Assembly: GCF_024323335.1 (NCBI RefSeq)
Contig: NC_066583.1
Span: 271,122,916 to 271,186,915, forward strand
DNA from: Lathyrus oleraceus
Taxonomy: Eukaryota; Streptophyta; Magnoliopsida; Fabales; Fabaceae
Reading direction: 5' to 3'
Length of the DNA: 64,000 nucleotides
A program made the translations under genes and the position numbers. Below are positions 55,680 through 64,000 of the stretch, piece by piece (position 1 is the stretch's first letter; every line of letters begins with the position of its first letter). Under the pieces are notes generated by a model. That model did not search any database and was not told where the DNA came from. It worked only from the letters and a program-made list of their open reading frames with translations.

Positions 55680-58600
55680 TGTAGCGGTAAATTCATGACC
55701 ATTAAGCTATGGACAAACTTAACATCAATAAGACAAGAGTTGCCACCACGCTTTTATTGTTTCCAAAGGAAAAGGGAAAAGTTTGAACAAAATCCAAAGA
55801 TAAGAAGTTTTCAAATCAAAACTAATAAAATGCGAGAGATTACAGGTAAGGAGGTTGGTTACACAGAGGGAAGGTGTTAGCACCCAAAGTGTCCTAGGTA
55901 CTCCTAGGGAGCCTTTTTTTATGTGTGTATGTGTTTTTGGTATAAAAGATGTTTGAGAAAAATAGAATGTGGGGATGAGAAAATAATTCCTTAATTATAT
56001 TTTTGTGTTTGACAAGACCTTCGGACTTGTGCCTACGTACCAACATAAAAATGAGGGATCAAAACCTTGTAGTTCGTGGTATCAATTTCAAAATGAGTGG
56101 ATTTGCTTTTAACAAAAGTTTAAGTTTTAAAAGATGCACAAAAGGCCTAAAAGAGTTTGAATGAGTGTTAGTTCTTTTTGTCTTTTAAAATTTTAAGTCA
56201 ATATGGTTAAGTTCATTTACAAGTTTGATTTAACAAAAGAGTTCAAAAATGCAATGGCATAAGGCCAAAGTTTCTAATTTGCAATAAAGTCTAAGTTTAA
56301 AAATCACAAGTAAAGAAGATTTTGAAAGGGGGGAGAGATTTGAAATTTAAGAAATGGGAGGAGATGAAGAGACTAATCCTAAACAAAAATTTAAAAGTTA
56401 AGAGTTGAAAAGATCTGACTAGTTGGATGCAATCCAATAGACAAGAGTTTCATATAGAAACCCACTTTTCCTTTGGACTTTGGAATCAAGAAATATCAAT
56501 AAGCAAGTAGAAAAATGAAGAGCAAGGCATCAAATAAAGATATCCACATCCAAGCTAGACACTTCATAGTCTTCTTCTTAATCTTCCGATGTATCAGATG
56601 ACATACTCCCTGAATGGCTCAGAATAAGGCATTAGACACAGGTTCAAAGTAACATTTTCATCAAGACCATGTGGCAGATGAACTCAAGTGAATCCCAATA
56701 CTTGCATCAGATGAGAGCTCAAATCACAATAACTTGGTTTCAGAAATGTTGGCATTGGCTAAGTCCTTTTGCATAGGGAATGTTGCCTAATTCTAAGTCC
56801 AAAGCTCAGATCACATCCAACATGTCCACAAAAACATTTTTTAGAGTTTTTTTTAGTTTATTAAGTATTTTAAGGTCCTAAGACCACAAACACAAACAAG
56901 ATACACATACAAATATATACAATCATAATATATGGCTCAAATGAGCAAAGGGAAAATGGCATAAACATAAACAAGTTAAATGATATGTAAATGGAAAATG
57001 GTAAATGACTTGAATTTAAATGACATAAGTAAATGACTTGAAATTAAAAGTAATAAGAATAAAAGTTAGTCAAATGTTAGTTGATTAGATGTTAGTATTG
57101 TTTTGCTTTTCAATTGATTAAGTCATTCTTTAGAGAACACTCAACCCTCTATTCACAAGCATGGATCCTTGAACCAAGACATCTTACAAAGGAAGGAAAA
57201 AAAGGTTAAGTTTCCACACAATACCATGAAAGGGGGGAGACTTACAATCCCACTTACTAGAATGCTATGCCTTTTTGGTCAAAATTTAGCACTATGTTAA
57301 GCAATCGTAATTGGACTTATGAAGAAGTCTCAACTATCTGAGGTCGGGCAATAGAAATTTAGGTGCTAATGCATGTTAGAGATATGGTATAATGAACTAC
57401 ACTCCTAAAACATACCACACTCAAAAAGAAAATGATCAAAGGATTCACCTAATCTCATCCATACTTGTATTGGTTCATCTAACATAAGTTATTGATGAAC
57501 AAATTAGCCTTAAGATATTGAGATGTCATTGACCAATGGAAGGGATGTGATAGAATGGGATTGGAGATTAAGAGGGAGGGGAGATGAGACAAACACAAAT
57601 TGGTCATGGGAGGAATTTTATCAAATTAAAATCATTCATTCATTTTAGGAGATGAAATGTACATTTCATGAATCCCCTAAATCCAATGATTTTAATCCAA
57701 CAAAAGTCAAATCAACCTTGACCAAGGCCCAAACACATAGTCAAACTTCACAAGTCAATAAAAATGGCTCAACACAAATTATTCACAATTAATCAATTAA
57801 AAAATCAAATTAAAATGCATTTAAATTAAATTATGTTTGATCAAAAACCTAAAATCTCTTCAAAACACCAAATAAATGACCAAGAGATTTATCCTAGGTC
57901 AATGAAGGTCAAAGGACCTTAGACAAAAAATTTCATAATTTTTGAAAAGGCAGAATTATTTTTAAATAATTAAAAATATGCCCAAAACAATTAAATCATG
58001 AAAAATATCAATATTAATCCAAAAAATAATTTTAATTTAGAAATGAAAGAGGAAAATATTTGAAATTTTTTGGTGAAAGTCCCATATTTTTTGGATTAAT
58101 AGTGAAATTAATATGAATTAATTAAAAATAATGGATTAAATGAAATATTCAGAAATTCAAAAAAATGAGAGTCATCTAATCCCCCTCATTAATTGAGGTG
58201 GCAAATCAGATGGTGATAAGCGCGCGTTCCATGATGCACTGCAGTCAACACGACATAGGCTTGGTAATTAAAAGCAACGCATGAGATTAGAAGATGGAGA
58301 GAAAATCTGATGGATAGGAGCATGCCACCACACCACTGGAGCTAGGGCTCCGGTTGTCTTCTCCGGTGGACCTCACAAAAATGAAAAAGCAAGACATGGA
58401 TTTAAAGAAAAAATGATCAGGAGCTCGAATTTGGCCTCAATTTTGTCCAATTCCAAGTATATAAAAAGATACAGGGATTTGAATTTTGAGGATCATGAAC
58501 TGAGTTGCTTCGATTTGACCCCAAAGCAACTCAATCTTCTTATCTACATTGATAGGACTTTAGACAACCAAAAATCAACAAGAATTGTGAAGAATTGAGA

Positions 58601-60184
58601 GAGAATCGAAGAGATGAAGTTTCTGAAAAATCACCTTCGAGTTGATCTAATTTCACTTGATCTTGATTTAGATTTGATTGATTTCTCTTCCTCTTGCTGC
58701 AGAAGCCAATTGAGATGAAAAGGGAAGTGAATTTCTGGAGTTCGAACTTCCAAAAAAAAGATGAAGTTCAAGCTCGATTTCAAGAGAAATCTTCAGAAAT
58801 TCTATTTCAAGAGAAATCTTCAGAAATTCTATGGCAAATGAAAATTGGAACTTGAAATTATCCAAATGGTGCTTTAACTTACACCCATGCGTAAGTCCCT
58901 TAATTTTAATCCAAATGAGATGATCTTAAAATTTTTGTAAAGGTAAGATCAAGGGGAACAACTTTCATGTTTAACACTTTTTCATTTGAATCTTGCATCA
59001 TGATGAATCTTGAGGTGTAAGTTTGGGAAATCAAACATATTTGAAAATTTTCTAAGTCCCAAGTCAAATGTTCACTTCTTCCACCTTGAATAACTTTTTC
59101 TATGGACTTCAAATTAGAAACGTTCCTTAATCAAAGTTGTAGATATTTAAAACCTATTAAATTTGGTCACAAATTTGACCTCATTTGGATTTGGCATGAA
59201 GGAGTTATGCATTTTAGAAGTTGAGGAAAATCCCTTGTTCATTGGTAATGGTCCAAAATGACCTACAATGTTTCCTCTTGGCACATGCATTTTCAAGTTG
59301 AATTTGCACTTACTCCAAACATTAAAGTTGAATTAGACATCTTTAATTTGATCATGAAATTTTAATGGCTTCCATATCATACAAATTGAGCAAGTTATGG
59401 TCTTGAGAAGTTGACCACCAAACTAGGGTTCAGACAAAATGATCTATAATCTTTCACCATAAACAATGACTTTCCAAGCAAAACTAGCTCTTGACCTCAA
59501 CATGAAAGTTGTTTGTAATGTCATTTAGAATAACTTTTATCTTGTAATTATTTTCATATGACAAAAATTGTAGGAGATAGGGTCTAGGGAAGTCCAGTTT
59601 TGACTAGTTGACTTTCTCTGGTCAACCACCGTGAACCAACTTGCTAGATTGATATTCGCTTGAATTTTGGGGCTAATGGAGGGGCATATATGCATAATAT
59701 TATGTAATATGAAGTATACCTTGAGATATTTGATCAATTGTTGAAGAAACTTGTTGAAGAATTCACATAAGATACCCAGATGAATTAGGGTTTCCCAGGC
59801 AAACAAACTCCAAACGCTTGATGATTTCTTGATCAAAATAACATGTGAATATCATGGGGATCCATATATGATACTTAGAGCCAATTTGAACCATTTCTTG
59901 ATTGAGCTCCTTGCATTGAGGGTCTTAAACCTTGGATATGAGCTTGATATTGCATAGGTGAGCATACACACTACCTACAAAAGCAACAAACTATACATTG
60001 ACATATTTTTTTGTTATTTTGGTTAGTAAATAAAGAAAAACAAAGTATGATACAATCTAAAGTGCTTGGTGACCTCTCCCATTGAAAACCCAATGAATGA
60101 AGGTAATGATAATGCCAAGGTGTGGTCCCAATGCATATGATGAGATGACATGAGGGATCTTAGGGTCAAAATTGGGGTCTTACA
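55680..60184 (-). repeat. Ogre-3 5' LTR (4,505 bp)
   Basis: Starts TGTAGCGGTAAATTCATGACC and ends GGGGTCTTACA. Related to but clearly diverged from the Ogre-1 LTR, and closer at its U5 end to Ogre-2. No credible gene inside; the open stretch 58413-58598 has no known domain. The middle (57780-58150) is AT-rich. Confidence 0.9.
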
Positions 60185-60619
60185 GGCACCGATTAAACTG
60201 TCTTGGAAATGGTGAATCAACAACTGATCATTATCAGTCTGAGTAGACATGTTTCTGGCGTACATCACAAGATGGCTCAGCGAACAAGTGTTCCCTTTAT
60301 ACTTTTCAAAGTCGGGGACCTTGAACTTCATCGGGATTTTCAAATTGTGTACCAGGCAGAGCTCAACATCACTCTTCCCAAACAAGTCCTTTCCTCTTAA
60401 AGTCTTTTCAACTTTATGCGCAGCTCGAGGAACTGATCCTTCATCTCGTCCATTTTCTCATAAACGTCTGGACCTTCAGATGACTCAGAATGGTAGATAG
60501 AATCCTCAACACGTATCAAATTGTGAATAACAGGCGGTGGCACTGACATGACCGGGCTAGATGCCGGCAAAGAGACAAAAGTGGGTGCATACTCTTCAAT
60601 CATAAAGTTAGATGACATC
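60185..60619 (-). pseudogene. Ogre-4 gag, downstream part
   Basis: LKIPMKFKVPDFEKYKGNTCSLSHLVMYARNMSTQTDNDQLLIHHFQDSL matches the Ogre-1 capsid block and stops at the Ogre-3 LTR. Upstream is VEDSIYHSESSEGPDVYEKMDEMKDQFLEL. A frameshift near 60395-60400 separates the two, close to where Ogre-1 also has a shift. Confidence 0.82.
60615..60619. repeat. Left target-site copy of the Cassandra insertion
   Basis: ACATC here and GCATC at 61486-61490, one mismatch. Removing the insertion restores continuous gag reading frame, so the site is credible. Confidence 0.6.
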
Positions 60620-60917
60620 TGTAAGCTTCAGACTGCTTTCAGGATTACCGACTAATCCGACAAACCAACACGAGTCTTTTCAGCATGTTTTATCCTCACT
60701 CACACGCTTTCCGAGAAACTTCCCAGAAGGTCACCCATCCCAAGATTGCTCGAAGTCGAGCACGCTTAACTATGGAGTTCTTATGGAACGGGCTACCAAA
60801 ATGAAGATGCATCTTGTTAGTATAGGTAATACCAATTAATCCTTATAATCCTTTGTTCAACCATGCAGTTCCATGCCTGCACAGTCTCAGGATCCCTCTC
60901 ATTCCGATATGAATTCA
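60620..60917 (-). repeat. Cassandra left LTR
   Basis: Begins TGTAAGCTTCAG; the right end at GAATTCA (60917) is approximate. The 5S-like segment is 60711-60783 on the minus strand. Confidence 0.75.
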
Positions 60918-61103
60918 GTTTTTTGCCTAGAAGCTGCTATGACTGTCTCATTGTCATGCCTCGTGCACCGATAACCACTCCCTCTCCCTCGGGTGTAACA
61001 TGTAACCACTCTTTGGCCTCTTTGGCGTTACAAGCCCACCAGCTTCCGCTTGGTTCATCCCCGGACTACATCGTACTAGGAAATGTTTGGCTCTGATACC
61101 ATT
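60918..61103 (-). other. Cassandra internal region with primer site
   Basis: About 186 bp, non-coding. The primer site TGGTATCAGAGCC lies at 61089-61101 on the minus strand, matching initiator tRNA-Met. Confidence 0.8.
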
Positions 61104-61485
61104 TGTAAGGCCTCAGTCTGCTTTCAGGATTACCGACTAACCCCACAAACCAACATGAGTCTTTTCAGCATGTTTTATCCTCACTCATACGCTTTCGGAG
61201 AAACTTCCCAAAAGGTCACCCATCCCAAGATTGCTCCAAATCGAACACGCTTAACTGTGGAGTTCTTATGGAATGGGCTACCGAAAACAAGATGCATCTT
61301 CTTTTCGGTATCTTTCCAAATAAGAGCTCCATAGTTAAGCGTGCTTGACTTGGAGTAGTATTTGGATGGGTGACCTTCTGGGATGTTTCCCGGAAAGCGT
61401 GCGAGTGAGGACAAAGCATACTGAAAAGACTCGTGTTGGTTTGTGGGGTCAGTCGATAATCCTGAAAGCAGTTTGGAATGTTACA
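61104..61485. repeat. Head-to-head Cassandra LTRs forming a large palindrome
   Basis: A minus-strand LTR copy (61104-about 61300, 5S-like part 61197-61267) is followed by a plus-strand copy (about 61318-61485, 5S-like part 61323-61392). Arms of roughly 165-180 bp are separated by 20-35 bp. The U3 end of the right LTR present in the left LTR is missing from both. Confidence 0.85.
61323..61392 (+). promoter_or_regulatory. 5S-like internal polymerase III promoter in the inverted LTR copy
   Basis: Contains AGTTAAGCGTGC (A-box region) and GGATGGGTGACC (C-box region) in sense orientation. Known Cassandra LTRs keep these boxes. Whether this copy is transcribed is unknown. Confidence 0.6.
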
Positions 61486-61780
61486 GCATCCCCCAAGGGA
61501 ATCCAGCAGGCATGGAAGGACCAAATTGGCTGGCAGCAACAAGAACGGTTGAGGTAGAAACCTGAAAAATGACAGTCCTCTAGGGAGGAGTTACAGGAGT
61601 TGGTGATGTCTGATTCTGGGCAGCAATCATAGATTCCATCAGCGCCATTAACCTGACAATCTCATCCTTCAGCTCTCTGTTCTCTTGCTCTAGATGCTCC
61701 ATTATCCTTGGTTGATTAGCGTGATTGTTGTATCGGTGAGTCAACTTGGCTAAAACACAGAAGAATAACCGATAAGACAT
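61486..61780 (-). pseudogene. Ogre-4 gag, N-terminal part
   Basis: Starts MSYRLFFCV..., then ANQPRIMEHLEQENRELKDEIVRLMALMESM (coiled-coil-like), as in Ogre-1. A TAG after PTPVTPP near 61577-61579 interrupts it, and the frame ends at PAGFPWG where Cassandra sits. Confidence 0.8.
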
Positions 61781-62072
<292 letters not shown>

Positions 62073-63010
62073 TTCAGAAACCAAAATACAAATACAAGAG
62101 AAAATAAAACTAATCATCCTAAGGATCCCTTAGCAACGACATCATATGATCTGGTTGCGGATGGGTCGAATCTCGGACTCAAAGGATGTCTTCATCTGAG
62201 CCTTCTCAAGGACAAGCTGATCAACAATATTTTTCCAAGCACTGGAAGGTTGAGGCATACTAGAGAAAGATAGACCCTTTGGCTCTCTCTGTCTCTTCAC
62301 TGCTCGATCTTCAAGAATCTCAATAAGCGCATCTTTGTCTTTTGACTCAAGTTGCAAATCTTCATGCTTTCATCTCAAAGCATGGAACCTCTCTTCCCAC
62401 ATATTGTTCTCTTGCTTCATCTTGGTGAGTGTATCTTCAAACTCCTCTACATCTTGGTTAGGGAGAGTTGATGGCTCAACCACAACTAAAGACATAGGTA
62501 TTTCACAAGCATATGGCATCTTCAACTCCAAAGCTCTTTTCTTCAGAAACCAAAATACAAATACAAGAGAAAATAAAACTAATCATCCTAAGGATCCCTT
62601 AGCAACGACATCATATGATCTGGTTGCGGATGGGTCGAATCTCAGACTCAAAGGATGTCTTCATCTGAGCCTTCTCAAGGACAAGCTGATCAACAATATT
62701 TTTCTAAGCACTGGAAGGTTGAGGCATACTAGAGAAAGGTAGACCCTTTGGCTCTCTCTGTCTCTTCACTGCTCGGTCTTCAAGAATCTCAATAAGCGCA
62801 TCTTTGTCTTTTGACTCAAGTTGCAAATCTTCATGCTTTCATCTCAAAGCATGGAACCTCTCTTCCCACATATCGTTCTCTTGCTTCATCTAGGTGAGTG
62901 CATCTTCAAACTCCTCTACATCTTGGTTAGGGAGAGTTGATGGCTCAACCACAACCAAAGACATAGGTATTTCACAAGCATATGATATCTTCAACTCCAA
63001 AGCTCTTTTC
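62073..63010. repeat. Tandem duplication of 469 bp within Ogre-4 ORF1
   Basis: Copy 1 is 62073-62541 and copy 2 is 62542-63010. The join is at a TTCTTCA/TTTCAGAA-like microhomology. By eye about ten substitutions separate the copies (near 2 percent), so the duplication is not an assembly artefact. It repeats the C-terminal part of ORF1. Confidence 0.88.
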
Positions 63011-64000
63011 TTCACCCAAATAATGTAAGCTTCCAAAGCTACACAATTGCGCGAACCAAGCTCGGATCTTCCTTTCCTATGCACATTATGCCAAGAATGT
63101 GTCATCCTTTTCTTCAAAATTTAGGGATCTTTAACCTCTTGATAAAATAAGCCTTCTAACTGAGTATTATTAGGTTTATCTTTCAAGGGGAACCCTAGCT
63201 GACGACAGGCCAAAGCAGGGTTGTAGTTGATTCCTCCTTGTGTACCAATGAGGGGCACATTAGAGAACTCACCATAACTGTCAATAATGTCCACACTACT
63301 CAATGCAGAGTCATACCAAACAATATCATTATTAGTGAGAGACATAAGTCTCTGGGACCACTGTAGACATTGCTTATTCTCCAAGAAAGCAGCCGTCTGA
63401 GGCAAGTGCGAAATAAACCACTTCTACAGAAGAGGAACACAACAAACAATAGTTCCACCACCTTTATAATTCCTCAAATTCAAAGAGAAATACATGTCAC
63501 CCAACAGAGTCGGAACAAGATTCCCAATCAAGAAGATTCTAATGGCGTTAACATCAACAAAACCGTCACTGTTAGGGAATAAAGCTAGACCATAGATGAG
63601 CAATACAAATATGGATTCAAAAACATCCATACTACCGGCTTGAACAAAGACAATAGCTTTACCAATGAGGAACTCAGAAGTCAACCCAAGAATACCTCAT
63701 TTCTTCACCAAATGAGCATCAATCTCATATTTCTTCAGATGAAGAGCTTCAGCTATGACATGAGATATGGGAATCTCTTCCAATCCACTAAAAGGTACCC
63801 ACTCAGATAAAGGTATTCCCAAAAGATGGGCATACTCCTCTAACGTAGGCATAAGCTGATAATCAGGAAAAGTGAAGCACCGGTAGAGAGGATCATAGAA
63901 CTGAACGAAAACACTCAAAAGTCTTTCAACCACATCAACAGATAATACAGACAAGAGCTTCCCATGACGTTATTTGAAGTCTAAGGGATCTAATGCAAAG
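62142..64000 (-). pseudogene. Ogre-4 ORF1, with stops and a duplicated 3' end
   Basis: The N-terminus lies outside the window. From 63954 leftward one frame shows VQFYDPLYRCFTFPDYQLMPTLEEYAHLLG, FLIGKAIVF, VPTLLGDMYFSLNLRN, KWFISHLPQTAAF, IGTQGGINYNPAL and HRKGRSELGSRNC. Stops replace codons near 63694, 63422, 63118, 62888 and 62850. The second copy of the duplicated end is at 62142-62357. Same protein as in Ogre-1 and Ogre-3, role unknown. Confidence 0.82.

Larger units (their letters stand above)
53533..60184 (-). mobile_element. Ogre-3, 5' part only
   Basis: Minus-strand fragment: 5' LTR (55680-60184), primer site, leader and most of ORF1, ending at a junction with unrelated sequence at about 53533. 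Its right edge lies inside the gag of Ogre-4, so it inserted into that element. Confidence 0.8.
60620..61485 (-). mobile_element. Cassandra TRIM with 5S-rRNA-like LTRs, rearranged
   Basis: Terminal-repeat retrotransposon in miniature. Left LTR 60620-60917, internal 60918-61103 with a primer site, right LTR from 61104, then an inverted LTR copy ending at 61485. LTRs contain sequence matching plant 5S rRNA (GTTAAGCGTGCTTG, GGATGGGTGACC). Cassandra has no coding capacity, moves with proteins of other elements, and is transcribed by RNA polymerase III. The head-to-head LTR arrangement is not the usual structure. Confidence 0.88.

Noticed and set aside
60711..60783. 5S rRNA gene
   Set aside because: Only the middle of 5S rRNA is similar, it is diverged, occurs three times within LTRs and sits in a Cassandra structure with primer site.

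Overview
The window reads as a stretch of nuclear plant DNA made almost wholly of nested and decayed LTR retrotransposons. No cellular gene was recognised. The best match is a legume of the Fabeae group (pea, vetch, lentil, grass pea), because three partial and one long copy of the giant Ty3/gypsy family Ogre are present. They carry the tRNA-Arg-type primer site (TGGYGACTCTGCTGGGGA), 4-5 kb LTRs beginning or ending with TGTAGCGG, an extra ORF1 upstream of gag, and an intron between protease and reverse transcriptase. The species itself is inferred, not proven.

Layout, left to right. 1-1946: end of a Sirevirus (Ty1/copia) on the minus strand (gag remnant, primer site, LTR). 1947-about 3474: decayed LTR of Tekay-like architecture. 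About 3475-8590: plus-strand Tat-lineage gypsy element, full of stop codons, cut in its integrase by 8591-26701, a minus-strand Ogre (Ogre-1). Ogre-1 has a complete 3' LTR, a 3' UTR with a 43-bp minisatellite, pol, intron, protease, gag, ORF1, primer site, and only 92 bp of its 5' LTR. 26702-31920: plus-strand Sirevirus that begins abruptly inside reverse transcriptase, then an envelope-like ORF and a complete 3' LTR. 31921-36742: 3' UTR and 3' LTR of plus-strand Ogre-2. 36743-38820: remnant and terminus of a CACTA (En/Spm) DNA transposon. 38878-47406: complete, young minus-strand Tekay chromovirus with 2-kb LTRs and a perfect CCTAG target duplication. 47412-about 48790: decayed LTR-like DNA. 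About 48790-51192: degenerate plus-strand Tat-type LTR, gag and protease. 51193-52960: AT-rich DNA with no gene. 52960-53532: remnant resembling the C-terminus of a plant-mobile-domain (MAIN-like) gene, fused to Ogre ORF1. 53533-60184: 5' end of minus-strand Ogre-3. 60185-64000: Ogre-4 (gag and ORF1, minus strand), whose gag is split by a rearranged Cassandra TRIM carrying 5S-rRNA-like sequence.

The elements do not cooperate with each other; the story is one of layered insertion. Only the Tekay element is close to intact: one in-frame TAG at a conserved protease tryptophan separates gag-protease from pol, and its LTRs differ by about 13 substitutions by eye.

The most unusual signal is in the LTRs. 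Three different LTRs carry pairs of a palindrome of the form TAAYCGRTTA whose centres lie 21 bp (once 20 bp) apart, two turns of B-DNA. In the Tekay LTR the pairs sit in a 72-bp tandem array of four, in the left-hand decayed LTR in a 73-74-bp array of three with a different palindrome, and in the 48.1-kb LTR in two pairs. Palindromes are invariant in Tekay while the spacers between pairs have diverged, which suggests a functional binding-site or RNA-structure array.
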